DNA from: Isoetes taiwanensis
Lineage: Eukaryota; Streptophyta; Lycopodiopsida; Isoetales; Isoetaceae
Direction of reading: 5' to 3'
Assembly: GCA_021234155.1 (NCBI GenBank)
Contig: JAJEKV010000761.1
Coordinates: 30,527-94,526, forward strand
DNA: 64,000 nt
In this document: positions 47,954 to 58,749 of the stretch, piece by piece
Layout of the letters: each line of letters opens with the position of its first letter
How positions within the stretch are numbered: position 1 is the first letter of the stretch
Program-made: the position numbers and the translations under genes
Notes under the pieces: generated by a model
Told to the model about the DNA's origin: nothing
The model's input: only the letters and a program-made list of their open reading frames with translations
Databases searched by the model: none

Positions 47954-48347
47954 ATGCAAAAGAGACCAAGGGACCTGAATGAAAACCCATCTTCACCCTC
48001 TAAGAGAAATAGAGGTGGAGGTAGACGTGGCTCTAGAGGGAGAGCTAGAGGAGTCTGGCTGGAATAACAGGGACAGAAATTCATATCCACCACCTAACAG
48101 AGGAGGATACCGTGGAAGGGGAAACTATACATTAGGTAGAGGGGATCATTCTACCAGAGGAAGTAGACCACCGCCTCCACAACCTATGCAAAATACTAGA
48201 GGAAGAGGCGTGAGGCGGACCATGGGGGGTAGTTCATCTTCTGCTAGTGTTGAGGTTGTGGGGAACACGCCTACTCATTTGCAGCCACCAGATGATGGAA
48301 CTTCGCCACTAAGACCCAGAAATCTGAATTATCAATGGAACAACTAA
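47954..48347 (+). CDS. Element copy A: RG-rich basic ORF
   Basis: It starts MQKRPRDLNENPSSPSKRNR twelve bases after the previous stop. It continues with RGGGRRGSRGRARG, YRGRGNYTLGRGD, TRGSRPPPPQPMQNTRGRG, then a Ser/Pro tail ending PRNLNYQWNN and a stop at 48345-48347. The RG/RGG boxes predict RNA binding and disorder. One frame change near 48055 splits it in this copy. The same ORF lies at 53592 in copy B. It could be a separate protein or the C-terminus of the upstream ORF if the stop is spurious. Confidence 0.6.
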
Positions 48348-48517
48348 AAGAAGTGCAGTATGGTTAATAAGCTTATGTGAGACTTATTACATACATGCAG
48401 ATACTTCACTTTGAATTGGCAATTTCAGTTGGAAATTTTGTTTAGGCAGGTGTATGGTGCTTGAGATTTGTGTAAATATGCTGTTTTTATCTATATGACA
48501 GAAACTTTTTCCAAATA

Positions 48518-50634
48518 TTGCAGATTGTGTCAAAATCTCTTATCCCCTACATGGGACGTATGAAAGTAGTAAGGGAAAATCCCATAAGATTCATATACAT
48601 ACACTTATTGTATGTTAATAGAATCTTGGAATTAGTGAACTTGAAAAAATTATTTGCTACATGTTGTAATCAAGTGCTAAATTTAGAGGACCCAACAATA
48701 TTGGAGGAAATTGTATATGGCTGGAAATACCTTCCTAGTGTGAAATCATCATGGTATAAACCAAAGGATACATTCTGCAACTTCTCATGCTATGAGAGTT
48801 TGAATTGCAAAATGTGCAAATATAACTTGGTTTAAGCCTTTCCTGAAAAAAGGAGAAGATGGACTGGAACATGTCATATCCCTCTCCATAAATATTTGCC
48901 TATACTCTAGGGAGAACATAAAATATGGCTTGAATCATATCCCCTTAGAGAGACCTAATAAAGGCAATGTAATTATGGAAATACTCAGAGCATGGGAGCA
49001 AACAGTAGTATATTTGGAAAGAAAAGTGGAAAAATATGCCCAACTAAACTTGAAAGGGCTAGGTCATTTATCAAAGGCAAAATCAAGCATTCAAAGGCAA
49101 GAAGGAAGCTCGAATAAGAGAAAAGAATTGATTCCCGATAAATCAATGACATATGATGCAATATCGAAAAAGATGGATACAACAACATTTATTTATATCC
49201 GAGCAGATAAGGCAGATAACACACCGGTATTCATTTGCAAGAATTATATAAGAAAGTTGGCGTTAAAAAGAGTTGGTAGCCCTGACTTTGACATATGTGT
49301 GGATGAAGACGGGTTCCCAAGATCACCACTAGCAATTAGGGATAAATGTCTACAAGACATGAAAAGATTGCTAGAAATTTAAAGGTTGAAAACTTGGGAT
49401 TACCATATTTAATGGGAACGCATAAGGCCCACAAGAATAAATTTAGATGGTACCATAAAATGCATCAGATTGTTTATTCTCCGATATGGCTTGCCTAATT
49501 TTTGAAGTCATAAAATCATGTCTACCAACATTCAATGAGATATGCTACCAATTGGATACCACAGTAAGAAGATTTATGGGAATAAATACTAGATCTTTGT
49601 GGTGGATTAATTCCACTATAGAACTAGCTGTCAATCTACCAGAAAACATACACCATACATGGGTAGCAGACATAGCAAGGTGTTATGAATCAATACCATT
49701 GTTTGGTGATGATGGGATCACAACTATATGTGAAAAGCTCTTCTCAAAAGTTTTTGAAATAAGGTATCCTCAAAAGTTAATTGGGTTTGGGGGATCTTCA
49801 TCATGTAAATATACATGGAGAAATGGTAACCCGACAACCAAAAATAGCTTTGAGATAACTCTTGAAGAACTGGTGACAATAAACAACTACCTGCTTACCA
49901 ATTGTTATGTCCAGGTAGGAGATAGAGTATGGAGGCAGATTAAGGGCATCCCAATGGGATTTTCATGTTCACCATTGTGGTGTAATATTTATCTTATGTT
50001 CTATGAAATGAACTTCATTAGGAGATTGACAAGATTGGGAAAAATTGAATATCTTATTCTGTTCAAGGATGCATTTAGATATATGGATGATTTAAGTATA
50101 TTCAATAACCCGCAGATGGATTTATTTGTGGACCCATCACAACCAAGGAATGCGGATAACCCATACTGGATTTACCCATTGGAATTCCTGGACATAAAAA
50201 AGGAAGAAGCACCCCAATTAATTCCCCAATATGATGTGGGATTACCGAGATGTAATTTCCTGAATATGCATGTGCAGGTCATAGACCAAGTCTATGGATC
50301 TTACATAACGACCAAATTTGACAAGAGGAGGTTGCTTCAGTTCCCATTTATCCAATACATACAGTTGGCATCTAATAGAAAAATTAGCCAATGTTATAAT
50401 CTTATGATACCCCAAGTGATTTTATTGTTGTATTTGTGTAATCATCCTGAGGAATTCCTGGAAGAAATAAATAAGACAGTAAGGGTGTTCAAAAAGAATG
50501 GGTTTTCAGTACAAAGGCTTGTGAATATAATTAAAAGAGCGATTGAAAATGCAAATGTACCAGGTGCTCTTATGACAAAAAATGTCGGATATAAAAGTTA
50601 TATAGTTGAACGGTTGGTGGAAGTTGAAGTATAA
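48518..50634 (+). CDS. Element copy A: reverse transcriptase
   Basis: The N-terminal part (48518-48835) contains IRFIYIHLLYVNRILELVN and a Cys cluster (CNFSCYESLNC). Then comes LNHIPLERPNKGNVIMEILR (48930 on) and IRKLALKRVGSPDFDICVDE. The RT core is open from 49486 to the stop at 50632. Motif A is ADIARCYESIP (Asp at residue 62 of this frame), motif B is IKGIPMGFSCSPLWCN (about 153-168) and motif C is FRYMDDLSIF (Asp 201 and 202). The thumb-like part has KFDKRRLLQFPFIQYI and ASNRKISQCYNLMI, ending ERLVEVEV. Frame breaks at about 49370 and 49450 separate the core from its N-terminus; copy B is intact there (LPYLMGTYKAHKNKFRWLTN). Catalytic residues are present. No endonuclease domain seen. Confidence 0.75.
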
Positions 50635-51030
50635 GCCAGAAAAAATATGAGAAAATATGAGCTTGGGACATGCATATGCTTGATCTCCGAGATAAGGTAA
50701 TGACTACTACATTAGTTCCAAATGCACATTGGGAAAAAAAATGCTGATATATTACATGATTAAAAATGACAAGGGAATGCCATATGGCAAAACCCTATAT
50801 TGCGGACCAGATAGGAAAGAATCCGGTAGCCTTTTTATCCCATATTTGGAGCCAAATACATGGCCGATTTCCCTTACCCTGCATCAAATAGGGCGGCCGA
50901 AGTCCCTAGAGGCACAATCGGCTTGCAGACTTGATGTATGGTACCTTGAGATGCTGGATTTGGCAGGATCGTCGCTGGAACTAGTAGGCTACAGCATCTA
51001 TTTGCAGGTTAGATAGATTATTTGGTGGAT
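50635..51030 (+). other. Element copy A: conserved post-RT segment
   Basis: A 95-codon frame (50729-51016) ends SLEAQSACRLDVWYLEMLDL, SLELVGYSIYLQVR and is kept nearly word for word at the end in copy B (56388-56654). The first half differs by frame. IYYMIKNDKGMPYGKTLYCG vaguely recalls a GIY-YIG start, but copy B does not keep it, so I give it little weight. It could be a 3' UTR. Confidence 0.35.
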
Positions 51031-52178
51031 TGGGGAACATAAGTTCTTAATCTGACCGGATTTATAATGTAACTTCTGCATTTAGGTTTGTTTGCTCCAG
51101 GAAATAAGTCTACAACCAGATGTATAGAATAGCCTTTGGGGAATTAGGCCACAAGGATCATGTAAGGACTTCATTACTTAATATGAATTCGTGCTCAAGA
51201 ATTTAATATGAAATGATTGGGTGCATTTATTTAATACATGTAATACCATATCCTATGCTGATCGGATACATTTCAGAAGCATAAGGAATTGGATTCATAG
51301 AGGCATAAGGAACCTGATTCATGGATAACGTGCGAAGAGATAGGAGATTCAAGCTATATGGAAATCGAAGAAGACCCGGATCATCTCCAAAATGATAATC
51401 GTGTTAGATATTATGAGGTTAAATGGTTGCTTAAGCTGCATAAGGGAGGAAATATGTGATAGAAATATGAAAGTAATCATGGGAAGGAGGTACAACAGAG
51501 CAGACTTGAGCACTCCAATCTTGAATTAATTTTGCAAAACCTAGCTGGTAGAGCTAACTGATAAACAGAATGCTCTGAACCAAGTCTTGGGTTAAGGCAA
51601 ATGAGTAAAAATGTTGGTGTTAAAGCTAAATAACGGGCCAGATAAATGCATATGGATAAGTGTTTGAAAAAAAAGGCTTTGTTAAGAAATTGTTAAAGGT
51701 TTATTGAGTGGTTTATGGACATAGATTAAAAAAGGTTTTTTCTAGAAGCACTTGCATTATGTTTTAAGGGCATAACGGGAGAAGATAATTTGAGTCAACA
51801 CATAGCATGATTGATTAAGACTACCTTAAAAAACTTGTTGATATCCATGACACCGATAACAAGGGGGGTTTCATAAAAAGCATTGACACCTGTCTTCCCA
51901 TTCCATGCATCTGTACTAACACATGTTCTTTGGTTTGGATGGTGACAGGTTAGCTTTTCCCACCTGGATACGAGAAGATAAAATTTAAGTGTAGATCAAT
52001 TTAGTATCATGCTTGGATTTGTGTATTTGACTCAAAGATACAAAAGCAAGGTGCTTAAATTTATGGTATGGAAAGATATAAATACTCACTCCCATGGTAA
52101 GATTTTTTGCATGGCTAACTATAATATGGATCCCTTATAGGGAGGTTGCTAAAATGGCATATATATACATACATATAA
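51031..52178 (+). other. Element copy A: 3' non-coding region
   Basis: About 1.1 kb with no open frame, co-linear with 56667-57813. Strong identity despite no coding function suggests that the whole unit was copied recently. It ends in GGCATATATATACATACATA. Confidence 0.6.
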
Positions 52179-52309
52179 ATCTGACCAGACTGGTTACCAC
52201 CTAATGCTCTATGATTATTATTATCAAGGGCATTGTCTATATAAGTTAGTTTTTTGCATGAATTTGGGATTTATTGTGAGAATTATATCTAATACAATGG
52301 CTTATGGCT

Positions 52310-53346
52310 TAGATTCCGGAAGATGGTGAGGCAAGGACGGAATGGTTTCCCGAGTTAAAAAACATTGGATATGGAGAGAATTTATGGGTTCCTAGCCCGG
52401 TGATTCAAACTATCATGGTACTGATCGCTGATGCTCCAGGTTTGCATGAGTTTATTCTGAATAGAGAGAATCATCTGGATGAAAATGATCTTTCCATTTT
52501 GAGCAATTTAGATGCATCTCATTGGTTCAAACTCTTTTACACTTATAGAAAGGGTGAAAATGTTCTTCAACTATTGAAGACATTTGAAACCAACTTATCA
52601 GATATTGTAGAAGAGGACCGTATTGAAATTGATAGATGCATGAGAGTATTGGAAAAACTAAAAGAGCAAAAACTAGCTAATGGAGAGAATTATCCATTAA
52701 TGTTTTATAGAGATGACGAGCAGATTGATAGCGCGGCACAAATCACATCTGATGGTTTGAATCCAAAATTAAAAGGGATTAAGCTTGATGAAGAGGCACA
52801 GGCTATTTCCAGAGAATTTGCAGATGAACAGCTTAATAAACTAAATGACCATTACCTGTTTTTTAAGAGATACCCTACGCCAGTTGTACCCAGGAGGTTG
52901 GTAGAGCAATGGGTGGCAAAAAAGACCATAAGCCATGGAAACTCTATTCCTTCAATTTGTTAGCCCCAATTCCAATTGAGGCTTACTATTATTTGGGAGG
53001 AATAGAGGATGAGAACTCAACCCCTTCTGTATGGATGGAGAAATATGCTAATTTTGCGCGTAAGGGTACAACAATCTTTGATAGAGAGACACCTATAGCA
53101 AAATATAATTTGGCTATGTTTGATACCAATAAGTGTCCTGCTGAATCAATGTTGGCCCTTACAAAAAAGGAAATTCCAACCGGAAAAAATAGAGGCAAGC
53201 CTATGGAATATGAAAATAGATGGCCAAAATGGAAAAGACCATATTGTAGATGCCCACACCCTCTAAAAACTTGTACATACAAAGGAGTGGTGTGGTTTGA
53301 TCACATACCATGGTATATGATGAATAATGTGGAAAAATTTTTTTAG
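52310..53346 (+). CDS. Element copy B: N-terminal ORF (frame change at ~52910)
   Basis: The first part (to 52963) contains HEFILNRENHLDENDLSILS, DASHWFKLFYTYRKGENVLQ, EIDRCMRVLEKLKEQKLANG and SREFADEQLNKLNDHYLFFK: charged and helical. After a one-base shift near 52910 the second part continues KLYSFNLLAPIPIEAYYYLG, SVWMEKYANFARKGTTIFDR, KWKRPYCRCPHPLKTCTYKG and DHIPWYMMNNVEKFF. The CRCPHPLKTC cluster is the only motif visible. A start may lie upstream of 52400, since the frame reads back to about 52310 (EDGEARTEWFPELKNIGYGE). No known domain recognised. Confidence 0.5.
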
Positions 53347-53591
53347 AGGTGAATCTGCGGATCTCTAGGTGGAGCCAATTTATAAACTGGACCAAGAACT
53401 CCAAAGAATAGAGGCCATTATTCAAAGAATGCCTAGTGTTCCATTTCACTAGGAAATTTATGATGGAAGGGGTTTTGGAATATATCTCAAACCTGGATGC
53501 CGTGGTTGTTCTCGCCAAAGCAATAATGAAAGTGGTTTGAGGTATATAGAAAGACTAATAAAACCCGCTAGTTTTTCCGAAGTTTAATACT

Positions 53592-53990
53592 TTGGTCATG
53601 CAAAAGAGACCAAGGGACCTGAATGAAAACCCATCTTCACCCTCTAAGAGAAATAGAGGTGGAGGTAGACGTGGCTCTAGAGGGAGAGCTAGAGGAGCCG
53701 TGGCTGGAATAACAGGGACAGAAATTCATATCCACCACCAACCAGAGGAGGGATACCGTGGAAGGGGAAACTATACATTAGGTAGAGGGATCATTCTACC
53801 GAGGAAGTAGACCACCGCCTCCACAACCTATGCAAAATACTAGAGGAAGAGGCAAGAGGCGCACCATGGTGGTAGTTCATCTTCCGCTAGTGTTGAAGTT
53901 GTGGGGAACACGCCTACTCATTTGTGTACCACCGATGATGGAACTTCGCCATTAAGACCCGTAAATCTGAATTATCAATGGAACAACTAA
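53592..53990 (+). CDS. Element copy B: RG-rich ORF
   Basis: Same protein as 47954-48347: MQKRPRDLNENPSSPSKRNR then RGGGRRGSRGRARG and YRGRGNYTLGRG. The frame breaks at about 53790, where copy A has CTACCAGAGG and copy B has CTACCGAGG, a lost CAG. The tail LNYQWNN is still readable at 53965-53990. Confidence 0.55.
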
Positions 53991-54110
53991 AAAGAAGTGC
54001 GCAAGATGGTTAATAAGCTTGTGTGAGACTTATTACATACATGATACTTCACTTTGAATTGGCAATTTCCGGTTGGAAATTTGGTTTAGGCAGTGTATGG
54101 TGCTTGAGAT

Positions 54111-56280
54111 TTGTGTAAATATGCTTTTTATCTATATGACGTAAACTTTTTCCAAATATTGCGATTGTGTCAAAATCTCTTATCCCCTACATGGGACGAT
54201 ATGAAAGTAGTAAGGGAAAATCCCATAAGATTCATATACATACACTTATTGTATGTTAATAGAATCTTGGAATTAGTGAACTTGAAAAAATTATTTGCTA
54301 CATGTTGTAATCAAGTGCTAAATTTAGAGGACCCAACAATATTGGAGGAAATTGTATATGGCTGGAAATACCTTCCTAGTGTGAAATCATCATGGTATAA
54401 ACCAAAGGATACATTCTGCAACTTCTCATGTTATGAGAGTTTGAATTGCAAATGTGCAAATATAACTTGGTTTAAGCCTTTCCAAAAAGGAGAAGATGGA
54501 CTGAACATGTCATATCCCTCTCCATAAATATTTGCCTATACTCTAGGGAGAACATAAAATATGGCTTTTGAATCATATCCCCTTAGAGAGACCTAATAAA
54601 GGCAATGTAATTATGGAAATACTCAGAGCATGGGAGCAAACATTAGTATATTTGGAAAGAAAAGTGGAAAAAATATGCCCAACTAAACTTGAAAGGGCTA
54701 AGTCATTTATCAAAGGCAAAATCAAGCATTCAGTGCAAGAAGGAAGCTCGAATAAGAGAAAAAGAATTCGGATTCCTGATAAATCAATGACATATGATGC
54801 AATATCAGAAAAAAGATGGATACAACAATATTTATTTATATCCGATGAGATATGCAGATAACACAACCGTATTCATTTGCAAGAATTATATAAGAAAGTT
54901 GGCGTTAAAAAGAGTTGGTAGCCCTGACTTTGACATATGTGTGGATGAAGACGGGTTCCCAAGATCACCACTAGCAATTAGGGATAAATGTCTACAAGAC
55001 ATGAAAAAGATTGCTAGAAATTTAAAGGTTGAAAACTTGGGATTACCATATTTAATGGGAACGTACAAGGCCCACAAGAATAAATTTAGATGGCTGACAA
55101 ATGCATCAGATTGTTTATTCTCTGATATGGCTTGCCTAATTACGGAAGTCATAAAATCATGTCTACCAACATTCAATGAGATATGCTACCAATTGGACAC
55201 CACAGTAAGAAGATTTATGGGAATAAAAACTAGATCTTTGTGGTGGATTAATTCCACTATAGAACTAGTCATTCAATCTACTGGAAAACATACACCATAC
55301 ATGGGTAGCAAACATAGCAAGGTGTTATGAATCAATACCATTGTTTGGTGATGATGGGATCACAACTATATGTGAAAAGCTCTTCTCAAAAGTTTTTGAA
55401 ATAAGGTATCCTCAAAAGTTAATTGGGTTTAGGGGATCTTCATCGTGTAAATATACATGGAGAAATAGTAACCCGACAACCAAAAAATAGCTTTGAGATA
55501 ACTCTTGAAGAACTGGTGACAATAAACAACTACCTGCTTACCAATTGTTATGTCCAGGTAGGAGATAGAGTATGGAGGCAGATTAAGGGCATCCCAATGG
55601 GATTTTCATGTTCACCATTGTGGTGTAATATTTATCTTATGTTCTATGAAATGAACTTCATTAGGAGATTGACAAGATTGGGAAAAATTTGAATATCTTA
55701 TTCTGCTCAAGGATGCATTTAGATATATGGATGATTTAAGTATATTCAATAACCCAGATGGATTTATTTGTGGACCCATCACAACCAAGGAATCACGGAT
55801 AACCCATACCGGATTTACCCATTGGAATTCCCTGGACATAAAAAGGAAGAAGCACCCCAATTAATTCCCCAATATGATGTGGGATTACCGAGATGTAATT
55901 TCCCTAAATATGCATGTGCAATGTGTCATAGACCAAGTCTATGGATCTTACATAACCACCAAATTTGACAAGAGGAGGTTGCTTCAGTTCCCATTTATCC
56001 AATACATACAAGTTGGCATCTAATAGAAAAATTAGCCAATGTTATAATCTTATGATACCCCAAGTGATTTTATTGTTGTATTTGTGTAATCATCCCCGAG
56101 GAATTCCCCGGAAGAAATAAATAAGACAAGAAGGGTGTTCAAAAAGAATGGGTTTTCAAAGACAAAGGCTTGTGAATATAATTAAAAGAGCGATTGAAAA
56201 TGCAAATGTACCAGGTGCTTATGACAAAAAATGCCGGATATAAAAGTTATATAGTTGAACGGTTGGTGGAAGTTGAAGTA
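54111..56280 (+). CDS. Element copy B: reverse transcriptase, frame-broken
   Basis: The N-terminal part is better kept than in copy A: LCQNLLSPTWDDMKVVRENP, CNFSCYESLNCKCANITW, and at 54794-55330 LGLPYLMGTYKAHKNKFRWL with NASDCLFSDMACLITEVIKS. The palm domain is split. Motif A lies near 55300 in another frame, motif B (IKGIPMGFSCSPLWCN) at about 55585-55632 and motif C (YMDDL) near 55730 after a further shift. All motifs can be read on the plus strand, so the break pattern is indels rather than loss of sequence. Confidence 0.65.
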
Positions 56281-56387
56281 TGTTAAAAAAAAATATGAGA
56301 AAATATGAGCTTGGGACATGCATATGCTTGATCTCCAGAAATAAGGTAATGACTACTACATTAGTTCCAAATGCACATTGAAAAAAA

Positions 56388-57813
56388 ATGCCGATATATT
56401 ACATGATTAAAATGACAAGGGAATGCCATATGGCAAAACCCTATATTGCGGACCAGATAGGAAAGAACTTAGCCTTTTATCCCATATTTGAGCCAAATAC
56501 ATGGCCGATTTTTTACCCCACAGATCAAATAGGGCCGAAGTCCCTAGAGGCACAATCGGCTTGCAGACTTGATGTATGGTACCTTGAGATGCTGGATTTG
56601 GCAGTAACGTCGCTGGAACTAGTAGGCTACAGCATCTATTTGCAGGTTAGATAAATTATTTGGTGGATTGGGGAATATAAGTTCTTAATCTGACCGGATT
56701 TATAATGTAACTTCTTGATTTAGGTTTGCTTGCTCCAGGAAATGAGTCTACAACCAGATGCATAGAATAGCTACTGGGGAATTAGGCCACAAGGATCATG
56801 TAAGGACTTCATTACTTAATGTGAATTCAGGCTCAAGAATTTGATATGAAATGATTGGGTGCATTTATATTAATACATGTAATACCATATCCTATCTTTG
56901 ATTTGATACATTTTTAAGCATAAGGAATTGGATTCATAGAGGCATAAGGAACTGGATTCATGGATAACGTGCCAGAAGAGATAGGAGATTCAAGCTATAT
57001 GGAAATCGAAGAAGACCCAGATCATCTCCAAAATGATAATCAGGTTAGATATTATGAGGTTAAATGGTTAAGCTAAGCTGCATAAGGGAGGAAATATGTG
57101 ATAGAAATATGAAAGTAATCATGGGAAGGAGGTACAACAGAGCAGACTTGAGCACTCCAATCTTGAATTAATTTTGAAAAACCTAGTGGGTAGAGCTAAT
57201 CGATAAAATGTAATGCTCAACCAAGTCTTGGGTTAAGGCAAAATGAGTAAAAATGTTGGTGTTAAAGCTAAATATCTTGCCAGATAAATGCATATGGATA
57301 AGTGTTTGGAAAAAAGGCTTTGTTAAGAAATTGTTAAAGGTTTATTGAGAGGTTTATGGACATAGATTAAAAAAGGTTTTTTCTAGAAGCACTTGCATTA
57401 TGTTTTAAGGGCATAACGGGAGAAGATAATTTGAGTCAACACATAGCATGATTGATTAAGACTACCTTAAAAAACTTGTTGATATCCATGACACCGATAA
57501 CAAGGGGGGTTTCATAAAAAGCATTGACACATGTCTTCCCATTCCATGCATCTGTACTAACACATGTTCTTTGGTTTGGATGGTGACAAAGTTAGCTTTT
57601 CCCACCGGATACTGAGAAGATAAAATTTAAGTGTAGATCAATTTAGTATCATGCTTGGATTTGTGTATTTGACTCAAAGATACAAAAAGCAAGGTGCTTA
57701 AATTTATGGTATGGAAAGATATAAATACTCACCCCATGGTAAGATTTTTTTGCATGGCTAACTATAATATGGATCCCTTTATAGGAGGTTGCTAAAATGG
57801 CATATATATACAT
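56388..57813 (+). other. Element copy B: post-RT segment and 3' region
   Basis: Co-linear with 50735-52178. The frame 56388-56654 ends SLEAQSACRLDVWYLEMLDL as in copy A; after that no open frame. Shared words include GGAGAAGATAATTTGAGTCA and CACCGATAACAAGGGGGG. Confidence 0.55.
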
Positions 57814-57830
57814 ACATATATATATATATA

Positions 57831-58700
57831 TCGGTTTCCCTTTTTGTTCCTTAACCTACTCCAAGATATCCTTCCTTACCATCACGGCAAGATGTCGATT
57901 TATCAGCTCTTGACCAAAGTCAAGAGAATCCTAAGGACCATCGGGTTCCATTTTTATTTAACCATTATTTCTATATCAAATTCAATGCCCAAGAAGCAAA
58001 ATATTATCATAAAAAAAGGAGCAAAGTCCCGTGATATCGTGTTTCCATGAATAGGCTATCTCAAACAAATTCAAATTGCATATGCATTATTTCCTAGGCA
58101 ATATTAAAGCTATGCCCATCGCACCATTTACCCTTTGCAAAAAGCCTATACAAAAAACTAGATCAAAGTCCTATACATCAGTGTATCCATGTATAGGCAT
58201 TCTTGAACAAATTCAAAATGCATATGCATTATTTTCTATGCAACATTTTAGCAAAGGCTTCATCAGATCATTTACCCTTTGCCAAAAAAGGCCTTATCAC
58301 CCATGCAATGTAATATGCTATTTAACAATTCTCAATAATGGTAGAGTTTTCGTGATTATTTCAGCTCACAAGATCCTAACTCTTTCGCCCAATATATCAT
58401 TTCTTTACATGGGTTTTGCATCATAAATTACATGCCAAATAATCAAGAAATAAATTCCTATATATTTAGTTGCTTAACCAAGCTTACAAACAGTCCACAG
58501 ATTACATTTGAACATTTTTCTACTATGCCATATGTATTATCATAAGACTTTTAGCAAAGATACCAAAACCCAGATTCCCAAGCCAAAGATATGCAAATGA
58601 TAAAACTTCCATTAAACGATTGTGTTCATGAAAATATTATCCAAAACTTAATGCATGGAATAAATCCATCATTTCCGCCTTAGAAACCTGGAGCATTTCG
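57831..58700. other. Right flank of the element; no gene identified
   Basis: Contains a diverged repeat pair at about 58068-58160 and 58200-58290 (CAAATTCAAAATGCATATGC, ATTATTT-CTA-GCAA, CATTTACCCTTTGC). The 116-codon frame at 58076-58426 spans it and is not convincing. The same CATAAACC-like repeat ends are absent. Confidence 0.4.
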
Positions 58701-58749
58701 GATCCATATCATATATGCTACTGCTTATAAGTTTGAAAAAAGGCTTACC

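Larger units (their letters stand above)
47407..52178 (+). mobile_element. Penelope-like retroelement, copy A (5'-truncated)
   Basis: Homology with copy B starts at ATGCTAATTTTG (47407 = about 53045) and ends at the TACATACATA tail (about 52178 = 57813), a constant offset of about 5.64 kb. Copy A lacks the 5' ~870 bases of copy B and stands directly upstream of it in the same orientation. A 5'-truncated copy joined head to tail to a longer one is the pseudo-LTR arrangement typical of Penelope-like elements. It carries a zinc-like N-terminal piece, an RG-rich ORF, and an RT ORF open for 382 codons. No LTR, integrase, RNase H or GIY-YIG domain is visible. Class assignment rests on the RT layout and tandem structure. 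Confidence 0.6.
52179..57830 (+). mobile_element. Penelope-like retroelement, copy B (longer copy)
   Basis: It begins right after the copy-A tail, includes a 5' part absent from copy A (about 52180-53044) and ends in a TA tail at 57809-57830. ORFs in order: N-terminal protein, RG-rich ORF, RT, post-RT segment. The RT is interrupted several times (about 55265, 55330, 55490, 55690, 55800), mostly at sites where copy A has CAG, CTG or CCAG. Much of the apparent decay may thus be sequencing error. The right flank, from CGGTTTCCC, is unrelated to the left flank of copy A as far as I can see. Confidence 0.6.

Noticed and set aside
50729-50800. IYYM--YGKTLYCG as a GIY-YIG endonuclease start
   Set aside because: Copy B does not preserve the wording and no downstream GIY-YIG catalytic pattern (Arg, Glu, Asn) could be seen.
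47407-57830. LTR retrotransposon interpretation of the duplicated unit
   Set aside because: The repeated part includes the whole coding region, and no integrase, protease, RNase H or primer-binding site was seen.
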